Part shown: positions 8,016 to 19,600 of the stretch, one piece after another
How positions within the stretch are numbered: the first letter of the stretch is position 1
Layout of the letters: each line of letters opens with the position of its first letter
Source: Pontibacter populi
GTDB taxonomy: Bacteria; Bacteroidota; Bacteroidia; Cytophagales; Hymenobacteraceae
DNA length: 64,000 nt
Assembly: GCF_019336435.1 (NCBI RefSeq)
Contig: NZ_JAHWXQ010000001.1
Coordinates: 1,116,001-1,180,000 of the forward strand
Reading direction: 5' to 3'
The notes under the pieces: generated by a model
What the model saw: only the letters and a program-made list of their open reading frames with translations
The model's database searches: none
What the model was told of the DNA's origin: nothing
Position numbers and translations under genes: made by a program

Positions 8016-11000
8016 CTAATTCTTTATCAATTTCAGAGTTTCAACTTCTCCGTTTTGTTCTATAGTTAACAGGTACAGGCCACGTGGCAGGTTCTGATTC
8101 AGGTTTAGCTGCAGCACAGATGCGCCTCTTGCCAACTGTTCTTCGTGCTGCGTCAGAATCTTACCCGTGGTCGTGTATAGTGTTAGTTTTGCTTTTCCTT
8201 CGCTGGTGGCTTCAACGGCCAGCTTTACTTCAGACTCGAACGGGTTAGGATAAGCCACTATAGCTGTTTTAGTTACCGCTCCGAAATTAACCGTACGAGG
8301 TCCATAAAACTTAAAGGTCCCGTCTTCATCTACCTGTCGCAAACGATAGTACACTATCCCATCTTTACCATTGCGGTTATCCGTAAATGTATAGTTTTGC
8401 GCCATGGCCGAGGTACCTGCCACACTTTGTACAAACCCGATTTTCTGATAACTATAGCCGTCTGCAGATGCCTCCACCTCAAATCCCCTGTTATTCTTCT
8501 CTGAGGCTGTTTTCCATTCCAACACGGCTACATTATCCTGCTTGGTAGCTTTAAAGTAAAGTAGCTCTACAGGCAGCGGAGTAATCTGGTTATTGATGGT
8601 CATGTAGTTGATGGAGTTAATACCACTAACCGAAATAGTATTAGTACTCATATCCAGTTGTCCGGGCGAGGACCACGAATACCAGCCAAAACCAGGCCCT
8701 ATAGAACCGACCAACTGTAATTGCTCTTCATATTCAGGGGTATTGGCGCTTAGCTCAGCATCAAAATAGGAAACAGTAACAGCTGCATTAAATTTACCTT
8801 TGCCTGTTGATGGCTCAAAATGGAACAAACGCCCGATACTCTTTCCTTCCTGCACGGCTGCAAGGCCTGTTACACGGGTCATGGTAGACATCCCGGCATC
8901 TACTGCCGGAGCGATGGTGATACCCATACCGCCAAAGTTATTAGCACTAGCCTCGACGAGGCGGGTGGTTTTAATGGTCCCCAGAATGCGCCTTTCATTG
9001 GCCTCACCTACCAGATTTGCATTTGCACCAAGTTCTACCTCGTTCAGTCCGGTAACTAGGGTCGTACCGATAAGTGAAGTGCCAAAACTCAGAGACTCCT
9101 CTATCAGTGCATTGCCTGTAAGTGTTTTGGTTCCGGCAGCCGCAATACTCAGGTTTTTATAGTTGATGCCGGGCATTTGCTGCGGACTATTACCATTAAA
9201 TTCTATAGTTTGAGGCGTTATAACATTGGCTTCTGCACCTTTGGTCATATTACCGGCAACTTTTGCTATGCCCGCTTCAAAAGTAGCAGTTCCAGTGTTC
9301 TGCAGTTCCAAATGGCCGTACTGTACACTTTTTATAGTTTGGTGAGAGCCATTGTAGATAACTGTACTGGTGGGCTGTAAGCTATAGTTATCCAGAAGCG
9401 GAAGGGAGTTTGTATGCCCAATTTTTAACGTGGCAAGGTCTCCTACCGTTAATGATGTACCAGGGGCTGCAGCTTTTTTGGTCAGTATTTTGTCACGGGC
9501 ATCCAGGGTTCCGGTGTTCACATTTACTGTTTGCAGTCCGTCCACTGATCCAAAAAGCTCTACCAATGTAGTGGCACTAGTTTTATTGATCAGCAGCTCG
9601 TTTATAGTTACCGGTACAGCTGAGGTTATAGTTGCAGCAGTAGTTCCTCTAAAATCCACCCTGTTGCCCGCTGCGCTAAATCCGCTCCCGTTGTTAAGCA
9701 GGTTACCGTAAAGTGTCAGGTCTTTGCTTACTGTCAAGTTTGCCCCGGTATTTACAGTTACATCTTTAATTATAGTTGTGCCGGCTCCTGTACCGCTTAG
9801 TTTAGCAGTTGGGCTTGTAAATAAAAGGTTAGTATTTGAGGCATTTATAATTCCGTCGCTGGTAAGGTCTTTATCTAAAGTTAAGGTATACACAGCTGCC
9901 GGGTTACTTAATGTGGTAGCGCTCCCCAGAATAGACATCTGGTTTGCTACGCGGGTATTGTTTAACAGTGGCCTTACTGTACCACTTTGCAAAACAAGGT
10001 TTCCGTATGTTACGCCTGCCACACCTACTCCTATTGTTCCTCCCGAGTAAATAACAGTGCTATTCACGCCTAAGGTGTTGGTACTATAGTTGGTCGGGTA
10101 GTTCAGGGTGTTTATCTGGAGGGTTGCTCCATCAGCAACTGTCAGTGTTCCGCCTGCTGAAGTCCTGTTCATGGTATGTCCATTCAGGATCAGTGTACCG
10201 CTTTGCACACTCAGGTTGCCCGTTAAGGTAGAGATGCCAGTTGTAGTTAACGTGTTAGCGGCTGTTTTGCTCAGGTTATGGAATGTAGTTCCGGCCACTG
10301 TCTGCGGATTTGCACCCGAAAAGTTAACCGCGCTGCTACCTGGAATGTATGTGCCACCTGTTCTGAGCCAGTCTCCTTTCATATCTATAGTTGAAGAATT
10401 GCCCTGCAGTGTTCCACCTGTTAGAGATACATTACCAGCTACGTTTAGAGTTGGCACAAATAGCGCCATTGTACTATTTGTAACTGTTAAGTTGCCCGTT
10501 ATACTTTGTGTTGCAGTTGATGAAAGCGTGGCTGTTCCAGCTGTTTTATTTACAGTTACGTGATGATAAGGTAAGCCCGCAACAACCTGTGCGCCTGTTC
10601 CATTATAAGTTACAGTACTTGTTCCGGCTGTAAAAGTGCCGCCAGTATAGTTATAGTTTCCGCCAATGTTCAGGTTGCCGGCGCCTAAGATTATGCTTGA
10701 GGCTTGATGATGCTCCAGGTTTCCGGTTAAGTTTATAGTTACGTTTGTGCCTGTAAACGAAAGGTTATTGCCCGCACTGCCATCATTCAGAATAAGATTA
10801 CCACCGATGTTTATAGTTTGGGCATTAGCGATCAAGTTGTGCTGTATTGCTGTTCCTGCCCCTACTGTGGCTAAGTTATGGTTTGTTCTAAGCGAGCCAG
10901 CCGCTATGGTGAGTGTGATTGGGTTTGGTTCTTTAAAACTGATATCACGCACCCATTCATTAGCGGTTATAGTTGGTTGGCGTTGCTGCACTGGTGTGTT

Positions 11001-13136
11001 CTCTCCTAGAATCACAAAATCTGAACTGATCGGCCCTGTAATTCCACGGGTAGGCGAGCCATCGGTCCAAACTTCCCAGTTCCTTCCATCTTCCCAGGCT
11101 ATGCTTTGTGTCCCTTCCCATTTATAAGTGCTTGGATTGTCAGTTAATGTCCAGAAGCCATTCAGGGAGGTTACACTATTGCGCTTTACCCAATTCTCAG
11201 CTGCACTGTAGGCGTGCCGGCTAGCGTTACTCCAGTTACCGGTACCAGTAAGTGAATAATATAGTTTAAGCCCATCTTCTTCACAGCCATTAAGCTCCGT
11301 ATCCTGGTACTGCAACTGCAGGCTGGCATTGGCATAGGTACCTGGAGCCACCGTTATTTCATAGAGCCTGTTTATTGATTTACCACTTAAAAAACCAGTT
11401 GGCATGGTTGCCGTGCCGGTTGTCATGGTAGCTTCTGTTACGCCTGTGCCACCTGTAAAAGCCAGCGTAGAAAACCGGGAGTTAAAGGCGTAGGCAGTAC
11501 CCGGGACAAATGTGTGCTGCCTGGTAACAGTACCTAAAACCCAGCCATCTCCAGTTCTGTCGCCCAGTATAGTTACTTTATTAATTCCAGTGCGTAATTC
11601 CCCGCTCATCATGTTCAGCGTAGTGGCGGTTGCATTATTTGCCAGTGTTACAGCATTGGTTGTAGTAGTTTTATTAATGGTTAATCCATTAAAAACAGCA
11701 CTACCGGTAATCGTTGTGTTATTGCTACCTACAAAAGAGATAGTCCCTGTGCCCGGGTTAAAAGTACCGTTGTTCAGCCAGTTGCCTGCGATTGTATGCG
11801 TAAAGTTTCCGCTTGTAAATATCGAACCAGATCCGATAGTCACATTGCCTCCTATAGTTAAAGCTCCTCCGGCAGTGTATTGTGTAGTGCCCGTACTGGT
11901 CAGGTTCCCCGCTATAGTCATAGCCGAAGCAGGCATTGTTTTTATACCTGTATTGCTGAATGTAAGATGGCCGTAGGTATTATGTTGTACCTCCTGAACT
12001 CCGCCGTAATACTCAACGGTACTGGCAGGTGCAAATGTGCGTGTGTTGAAGTTTAGTGGCGTATTAGTTGGCCCGCCGATTTTAACTGTTGCGCCATCTG
12101 CAACTATAAAACTGCCACCTGCCGCCTGCCGGGTTAAGGTATAAGTTTTCAAGTCTAAAGTGGCACTCATAACATTTACTTCGGTATCGGCAGCGCCACT
12201 TGATATTGAAGTGTTGCCAACCAGGCTTTTCACGCCGGTACCACTAATAACCAGTTTCTGATAGATTATCTGGTCATCAATATTCTGATCTATAGTCCCC
12301 GCATAATTTATAGTACTGGTGTGTTCAATTGATGTTCCTCCGTAAGCTATAGTTGGCCTGATAGAATAGTTGTCGAGATAGTTCTGAGCCTTTACGAGAA
12401 TAGTGGCTCCATTCTGTAACTGAAAAGCTACCGCTGATTTGGTACTGCTCCAGCTAATCTTGTAATTACCCGGATCTATTACAGCCCCCGGATATACAAT
12501 TAAGTTGCCATAGTTGTAGCCCGTCAGGTCAATCTTGATATTGCTTTCCAGGGTAAGCCTGCCTTTTACATGCAACTCCAGAAACTGTGTAGGAGAACTT
12601 CCGGAAATAGTCTGGTTTGCTCCTATAAACTCTACTTTGTTTACATATAGCCAGTTATTATTCTGCACTTTAGGGTCTTCATTGTAAGTGCCATTGTTTT
12701 GCCAGTTGCCTTTTATGAAAATAGGCGTGGTGGTATTCTCTAAAGTACCTTTATCCAATATGGTCAGGTTAGTTTCAATGTGGAGCCCGTTCAGGTTCTC
12801 TACTCTAAGTTTAGCCTGGTTGGTACCGCCTCCAATGGTAAGCGACAGGCATTCTGCTCTATTCTTTTCATTCTTGTTTGTCTGAATAGATTCAGGTTGC
12901 TTTTGCCCACCAGCTCCATTAATAATGACATGTGTGTTAGAAGTTGGTACTACCTTCGGCTCCCAGTTACCCGCTTCTTCCCACTTCGAGTTTATAGCCC
13001 CGGTCCATGTAGCTGTAGTTGGAGCCTGTGCAAAAGCTACAAGGTTAAAAGCGCTTAACAGTAATGTTAATTGCCATCGCAGGCAGAGAAGTACTCTTTT
13101 TGTTTTCAGGTGAGTTGTAATAGCAGTAAAATACAT
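8016..13136 (-). CDS. Giant beta-strand-repeat surface protein with T9SS sorting domain (1706 aa)
   Basis: A 1706-residue exported protein. A signal peptide ends near residue 37 (AFAQA). Two copies of a W-x-G ... W ... NW module are seen, one just after the signal and one near the middle (WEGTQSIAWEDGRNW). Between and after them lie degenerate 55-75-residue units of the form YGNL or YHHVTVNKT ... GNL, predicted beta-strand rich. The C-terminus has an FN3-like domain starting PVELLYFKATK and a final type-A sorting domain (AYPNPFESEV ... GLYLLTI ... LIKN) for T9SS export and surface attachment. It is closely related over its whole plan to the larger gene just upstream (13686). An adhesin or surface-layer role is inferred, not shown. 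Long open frames on the opposite strand are composition artefacts. Confidence 0.88.
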   Translation of the reverse strand: MYFTAITTHLKTKRVLLCLRWQLTLLLSAFNLVAFAQAPTTATWTGAINSKWEEAGNWEPKVVPTSNTHVIINGAGGQKQPESIQTNKNEKNRAECLSLTIGGGTNQAKLRVENLNGLHIETNLTILDKGTLENTTTPIFIKGNWQNNGTYNEDPKVQNNNWLYVNKVEFIGANQTISGSSPTQFLELHVKGRLTLESNIKIDLTGYNYGNLIVYPGAVIDPGNYKISWSSTKSAVAFQLQNGATILVKAQNYLDNYSIRPTIAYGGTSIEHTSTINYAGTIDQNIDDQIIYQKLVISGTGVKSLVGNTSISSGAADTEVNVMSATLDLKTYTLTRQAAGGSFIVADGATVKIGGPTNTPLNFNTRTFAPASTVEYYGGVQEVQHNTYGHLTFSNTGIKTMPASAMTIAGNLTSTGTTQYTAGGALTIGGNVTIGSGSIFTSGNFTHTIAGNWLNNGTFNPGTGTISFVGSNNTTITGSAVFNGLTINKTTTTNAVTLANNATATTLNMMSGELRTGINKVTILGDRTGDGWVLGTVTRQHTFVPGTAYAFNSRFSTLAFTGGTGVTEATMTTGTATMPTGFLSGKSINRLYEITVAPGTYANASLQLQYQDTELNGCEEDGLKLYYSLTGTGNWSNASRHAYSAAENWVKRNSVTSLNGFWTLTDNPSTYKWEGTQSIAWEDGRNWEVWTDGSPTRGITGPISSDFVILGENTPVQQRQPTITANEWVRDISFKEPNPITLTIAAGSLRTNHNLATVGAGTAIQHNLIANAQTINIGGNLILNDGSAGNNLSFTGTNVTINLTGNLEHHQASSIILGAGNLNIGGNYNYTGGTFTAGTSTVTYNGTGAQVVAGLPYHHVTVNKTAGTATLSSTATQSITGNLTVTNSTMALFVPTLNVAGNVSLTGGTLQGNSSTIDMKGDWLRTGGTYIPGSSAVNFSGANPQTVAGTTFHNLSKTAANTLTTTGISTLTGNLSVQSGTLILNGHTMNRTSAGGTLTVADGATLQINTLNYPTNYSTNTLGVNSTVIYSGGTIGVGVAGVTYGNLVLQSGTVRPLLNNTRVANQMSILGSATTLSNPAAVYTLTLDKDLTSDGIINASNTNLLFTSPTAKLSGTGAGTTIIKDVTVNTGANLTVSKDLTLYGNLLNNGSGFSAAGNRVDFRGTTAATITSAVPVTINELLINKTSATTLVELFGSVDGLQTVNVNTGTLDARDKILTKKAAAPGTSLTVGDLATLKIGHTNSLPLLDNYSLQPTSTVIYNGSHQTIKSVQYGHLELQNTGTATFEAGIAKVAGNMTKGAEANVITPQTIEFNGNSPQQMPGINYKNLSIAAAGTKTLTGNALIEESLSFGTSLIGTTLVTGLNEVELGANANLVGEANERRILGTIKTTRLVEASANNFGGMGITIAPAVDAGMSTMTRVTGLAAVQEGKSIGRLFHFEPSTGKGKFNAAVTVSYFDAELSANTPEYEEQLQLVGSIGPGFGWYSWSSPGQLDMSTNTISVSGINSINYMTINNQITPLPVELLYFKATKQDNVAVLEWKTASEKNNRGFEVEASADGYSYQKIGFVQSVAGTSAMAQNYTFTDNRNGKDGIVYYRLRQVDEDGTFKFYGPRTVNFGAVTKTAIVAYPNPFESEVKLAVEATSEGKAKLTLYTTTGKILTQHEEQLARGASVLQLNLNQNLPRGLYLLTIEQNGEVETLKLIKN

Positions 13137-13629
13137 AGTATAGCTTTTAAATGGCTATGGTGTATAGCTTTTGCCACTGCACCATATAATGCTGTAAATA
13201 GTAAGCGTATTCGTATGTGGTATGCTAAAATTTGTACTAAAGAGCCAAAGAATATCCTTCTTACCAGGCGATCTTTTCCTTTAGTAAAATGCCGGATGAG
13301 TTGAGACCTTAACCATATTCATTAAATTATATATGGGAATGGTAAAATTTAAGACGTCATGAACTACGGAGTATTAATGGATGAATATATATAAATTTAC
13401 TTATTATGTCAATATTTTATTGGATTTATTCACTAAATATTTATCCCTTTGATCTCTCCTATCAAAAGAGCCACATAGTAGGTTTGCTTTTTATTAGCGT
13501 TCAATTATTAATTCAAGTCTCGTTGAGCAGGGTAAGGGAGTAGGTAGTTGAGAAGAAACTGGAGTCGTCAGATTTGAGCATTCGTATATTATTGGCATTG
13601 AGCCCAAGCTGAAGGCTCACTCTAGCCTT
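13137..13629. other. AT-rich spacer between the two giant T9SS genes
   Basis: About 490 bases with much lower GC than the neighbours, no credible reading frame and few AACTATA motifs. It probably holds the promoter of the 1706-residue gene; no perfect TAnnTTTG box was recognised on the minus strand. Confidence 0.4.
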
Positions 13630-13670
13630 AAAATAAAACAGGCTCCCTTGCGAGGAGCCTGTTTTATTTT
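13630..13670. terminator. Terminator of the 2589-residue T9SS gene
   Basis: Perfect stem AAAATAAAACAGGCTCC / GGAGCCTGTTTTATTTT with a 7-nt loop, 16 nt past the stop of the minus-strand gene. Confidence 0.85.
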
Positions 13671-13685
13671 ATTTAGTTATTATCC

Positions 13686-16600
13686 TTACTCTTTCATCAG
13701 CTTTATAGTTTGCTGCTTTCCATTCAGCTCTATTACCAGCAAGTATAAGCCTGGTTCATACGCTGTATTTGCTAATGACAATGGGCTGTCATTAACTCCC
13801 GCCTCTACTTGCAATGCCTCTGTTTTGAGCAGACGGCCAGTGGCTGTGTACAGTTTTATAGTTGCAACTCCACGCTCTGGTGTGCTTATGTTTACACGTA
13901 ACTTATCCTTAAATGGATTTGGATACGCTTCAGAAGGGCTAGCGGCCACTATATCGCCAAAATTCACAGTTTTAGGACCATATATTTTAGACGTGCCATC
14001 AAAGTCGATCTGCTTCAGGCGATAATACTGTACTCCGTTTTTGCTGCTACGCGCATCCGTAAAACTATATTCCTGCTTCATAGCCGATGATCCCACTCTG
14101 CTTTCGACAAACCCGAGCCTCTCGTAATTCTTTCCATCTACAGATACCTGCACTTCAAATCCCTGGTTATTTTGCTCGGTCGCCGTTGTCCATTTCAATT
14201 CAGCGTTATTTCCTTTTTTGGTAGCTGTGAAAGAAAGGAGCTCAACAGGTAGAGGAGTAATTCTACTACCCAGCGTAAAGTAGCCAGCCTGCCCTACATT
14301 TGTAGCACTAACCCTTTGATTTGTTACTGCCTCTGTGGCACTGCTCGACTCTACAATTCTCCAGTTTGAAGTAGGGACATTAGTATCTGACCAGAAGAAT
14401 GCCAATGACCCTTGTTCATCCTTTATCTCACTTAAAACTTCATGCGGTAAATATATAGCCTCGATATTTACACGGTTTGAAGCACTGGTTGTTGTTGGTT
14501 CTACCAGAAAATAGCGCTGTACATTTTTACCATTTCCAACAATTGCGGCAGCCCCTGTTACGCGCGTAACCTTTACCTCGCCAGGATTACCGACAACTGG
14601 CGTCATGGAAAGACCAATGTTACCAAAGGTTTCTGTTATAGCGCTCACAGCCTGAGGAGTTACGCTTTGAGTAACATTTGTTGCATCACCAGCTGTAGTG
14701 CTGCCTAGAATACGAGTTGTTACAAGGCGTCCTACAACATAACTATCACTTCGTTCATCAACTATTGTTGCTGTATTAGCTAAGGTTAAGGTGAAGGAAC
14801 TTGTAGCAATTGTACCAGCCTCCATCATCAGGCTTTCTTCTGCTATAGCATTGCCTAGTAATGTTTTAGTGCCTGATCCTGAAACTTTAAGATTTTTATA
14901 AGCCAGACCAGGTATTTTTTGATCTCTTAAACCATTAAAGGTAATTGTATTACCAGCAGCAGAAGTGTTTGCCAAACCAGTTCCTGGCACAAAAATATTG
15001 GCTATACCTGTTTCGGATGTAAATGATTTTGCCTCGCTACCACTTAATGTCAGGTTATAGTAATTGATAGGGAGTACCGATTGGGGTACCAGGCCATTAT
15101 AATTTATAGTTGTACTATTTGTAATAGCATCAGCAGTGGCTGTGCCTTCTGGAGCTATAGTAAATGAACCTGCTAAACCGGTTTCCCCTGGAGCAAATGT
15201 TTTAATATTTGTATTGCTTAAGATCAGGTTATTATAGTTAATAGCAGCTACTGTCTGAGCCCCAGCCCCGTTAAACTCAAATGTAGTAGGCGCTTTAACC
15301 TTGGCCTCATTCAACACAGCAAAGTTGCCTGCAACTTTGGTATGCCCACTCTCAAAGGTTTTAGTGCTAAGATTGCTCAGTGTTAAATTACCGTATTGCG
15401 CATTTCTAACAACTTGATTATCATTTACTGTTGTACCACCATAATATTCTACTGTACTGGTTGGCGCAAAGCTGAATATATCTGCGGCTGGTAGGGTACT
15501 AGTGCCTCCTACTTTTATAGTTGCGCCATCAAGTGCAGCAATGGTTGTAGTAAAAGGAGTAGTTGAGGTAACACCATCCAATGTTTCTGTTACATCAGGA
15601 TGCACCACGACTTCACTTGTTTCAAAATCTAGCACCCCGGATTCAACTGATACATTCAGGAGTTTATCTACATTTGATTTAATGGCAACCTTAGTTGTCT
15701 GTACATCTTTGGCAACTCTAATATTTGATAAGCTAAGTGGCACCTTAGGAGTTGCAGCCATTCCAGTAGGCGCAGAAACATCTGATGGGCTAGCACCAAC
15801 AAAGCTTATAGTTGAGTTAGTTGCATTGAATGCGGTACCATTGTGTATAAGATTGCCAGAAACACTAATATTTTTATTAATAGTGAGTTTTGAGTTAGTA
15901 TCAGTAGTAAGGATACCAAAGTTTGTTGTTCCACTTCCTTCAATTTTAGAATCGGCTCCTTTAAAGGTAAAAGTAGATTGTTTTGCATTTAAAGTGCCGC
16001 GGTTTGTAAAGTTACCATATACACTATAAACAACAGGTTTTGCAGTGCCGGAAACTGGGTCTATCAAGACAGAGCCTGCATTAAATCTACTGCCACTTTC
16101 AATGGTTAGGTTTCCTAGTACATTCCAACCCATACCATTGTAACCATAAAGTGGAAGCAGTGATGTACTAAGTGCTACCCCGGTTACTCCTGCAGGAATT
16201 TGATCTGCCATACTACCGGCATTTTTGTTACTGATTATCAAATTATTGAATGTAGAAGGAAGGACTCCTAATAAGGCTACTGGCTCTGTACCTCCGATAA
16301 TTAGTGTACCCGTGGTTCTAAATGACAATGGTGATTCGCCAAACTTTAATGGGTAGTAAGGCTTTGTTGGCAGTAACCCAACAGCTCCCTGGTTTAAAGG
16401 GCTAAAGTCTATTACACCAGAACTTGTAATTTCACCATCATTTGAGATACCAGTATTAATTGTATGTGTATAACTTCCGCCATGAAACTTGGCACCTGTA
16501 GTTACAGTTAACACCCCACCAACTGTCCAGTTTACGCTTGTGGTTACACCACCTGTATTGCTGATTACTACGTTTCCGAACAGTGGTGCTGCTGTAGAAT

Positions 16601-19600
16601 TGAGTACAGGAGAAACAGTACCAGCAAATATTACAGTTGGTGGCCCAGCTACGCTAGGTATAATTGGTGCTAACAACTGAATTGTTTGCGGCCCAGTGCC
16701 CACAAATATTGCCTGACCACTCGCCTTTAATATTCCGGTATTTATAAAATCGCCAACTACCTGTACTGATCCTTTGGCCGCATCTAAAGCGCCTTTAATA
16801 TCTACTTTACCGGCTATCACCATTACAGGATTGAGGGTTGGATTTGCTGCACCTTCTAATGTTTCTAACTTATATTTTGCACCCTCTTGGACTATCAGGT
16901 TATAAAAATTCAACTGATTTGTAGGGGCTGCATTAGTACCCGCTGTACCCTTTAAGACCTTTTCAGTACCATCCGATGAGGTTAAGATAAGTGTACTTGC
17001 TCCCCCTTGCTGGGTTGTTCCATAATTAATGAAGTTATCGCTAATCGTAAGGGTCTTACCATTAGCATTAAATATGGCTGAACTATTTATTATAAGTTCT
17101 CCAGCTGCACCAGTTGTTCCCTCTAACTTCTTGGCAAAACCATTACTGTTACCATTAGAAAGTACCAGTTTACCGTAGTTCAGCGCTCTGATAATTTGCT
17201 CAACAGCAGCGCCTGAGTAAAACACTGTACTACTGCGATCAATTGTACTTGCAGTAAAGTTGGCGGGGAAATTATCAGCTCCTTTCAGATCCAGGGTAGC
17301 TCCCGCTCCGATGGTTAATACACCTCCCACAGTACTTCTGTTCATAGTAAAAGAATCAAGGTTTAGAGTTCCCTGCTCTAGCGTTACGTTCCCACTTACT
17401 GCAAGATTACCTGTTAGTGAAACTCCTGTTGATGAAGTGTTTTTGAAGGCAAGATTGTTGAATGGCGATGCTGTTATAGTTTGTGCAGCAACGCCCTCGA
17501 AAGCTACGGTTCCTGTGCCCGGTATAAAGTTACCTATAACTCTATTCCAGTTTCCGGCAAGTTTGATATTTGCGTTTGTTGCATTCAGTGTACCCGAAGT
17601 ACTAGTTGCAGCGTTCCCAATTGTAACATCACCATTAACAGTTATAGTACTTGGGGTTTCTAAAGCTGATTGCAGCACTAGGTTACCATTTACCACATTT
17701 AAATTACCAGCTATAGTTTTGCCTGTAGTAGAGTACTGCGCTGCACCACCTGTCTTGTTAATAGTAAGATTATTATATGGTACATCGGCTACGATTTGCG
17801 CTGCGCCACCATTATAAGTTACTGTTCCAGTTGAAGAGAATGGGGCATTGTTTTTATAAATGTAGTCGCCAACTATAAATAGGTCACCTGATCCGAGACT
17901 TACTGAAGAACCAGTTTGTGTTAAACTTCCCCCAACAAGAATACTTCCACTTGTTTTTGAAAGATCAAGCTTGTGATTTCCTTGATCTAAGACAACATTA
18001 CCGTCAATCCTAAATGTCTGATTACCTGTAATAATTTCATGGTTGATATTCTCCTCTCCAAAGAGCAACAAGCTACCTCTCGCCCTGAAAGCATTAGTTG
18101 TGCCCGAGTTGATTGTAAGCTTAACTTTTTTAGCTGTCTTGAATTGCAGGCCCTTGATACTTACATTTGAACTAATAATAGGATCATGTATATGTAAGAG
18201 TGCACCTAACTCAGCTATATCAGATATAGATGGTGCGTCGCTTGGCGTGCTGTACTCTTCTACTCTCTCGCCTTGTGCATTTTCTTTCAGGGTTACACGT
18301 GTCCAGTTCCCTGCAGTTTCCCAAGCTTGGTTCTCACTGCCGTCCCATCTGAAAAGTGATGCGATATTGGAAAGTGTAAAGTAGTTATTTAAGGAGTTTA
18401 CAGGATCGTTGCTTGTGTATCCATTTCTTCCAGACCAATTTTGAACAATATGATATCCATCTCTAACGCCATCTGCCCAGTTCCCTCCTAAGCTTTCATC
18501 ATAAGTAAGTGAGTGTGAAGTCTTAATCCCTTCTTCAAGCTCCTCAATATTTCCATTCAGCTCTGAATCTTCATATTGGATTTGTATAGTAGCATTTGAA
18601 TAGCTTCCTTCAGTCACACTAACTTTATATAGTCTGTTAATAGGGGCGCCATCTCTAAACCCTTTTACTTGTTTGTTTGGCACAGTTGTCATCGATATTT
18701 CACTGACACCTGAAACTGTACCAAAAAAGATTTTTGCAAACTCTCCATTAAAAGCATAACCCTCTTCCCCATCTACTCTGCTTGCTTTTCTATCTACTCT
18801 GCTTTTAAAACCACTATCAAGTTTTCTAACAATGGTACCATTTACCCAGCCACTACCAGAGCGCTCACCTAACACTTTAACTTTAATGGCCGAAGCGCCA
18901 AAAGGATCCACACCTGATTTTATAGTCGACATAGAGCCATTAGTTAATGCCAGGGTATTGGTTGTTATGTTTATTTCAGTAGTAACTACGCTTGCAGCTG
19001 TTTTATTTACAGTGAAGCCGGCAGCAACTATAGCTGGTGCATTAACAGGCCCTGAAATCTTCGCATCAGAAGTACCGGCAAATATAAGGTTACTGCTCGC
19101 CCCTGAGTAAATACCATTGTGCACCCAGTCGCCGTACAAGGTGTGCGTATAGTTGCCCGTATTTAAAGTCACTCCGCTCTCTGTAGTCAGGGTGCCAAGA
19201 GTAGTAATGTTTCCGGCCGCTGTTTTCGTCGCTGATACCCCAGCCTTCGACAATTCTAAGTGATAGTAAGTAAAGTTATTTACAGTTTGTCCATCTCCAT
19301 TGTAAACTACTGTGTTTGGAGCTGTTGCAATAAAGTTGCCGGGCAGACCAGTAAAAGTGCCTTTTACACTCATTTTAGAGGCAGGCGCCATAGTGAGTGT
19401 AGTGCCGTCTGTTATTGTTACATTATTCAATTTATGAATACCGCCAAAAGTTGAGCTTCCATTGAAAGTAACTGTGCCTGCAGTGGCCTCCAGATTATTC
19501 CCACTTAAGTTTGACTTGATAAAAAGGTTGGTACCTGTTTCAACAACCGCGTTTGTAGTAGAACGGGCAATAGTTAAGTTAAAGAACTGCGTTACTCCAG

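Noticed and set aside
8800..12900. Long plus-strand open frames (for example 8800-9162, 9724-10050, 10108-10563, 11512-11976) inside the 1706-residue T9SS gene
   Set aside because: They run antisense to a gene with clear signal and sorting domains, are Val/Pro/Thr-rich by mirror composition, and have no domains or promoter.
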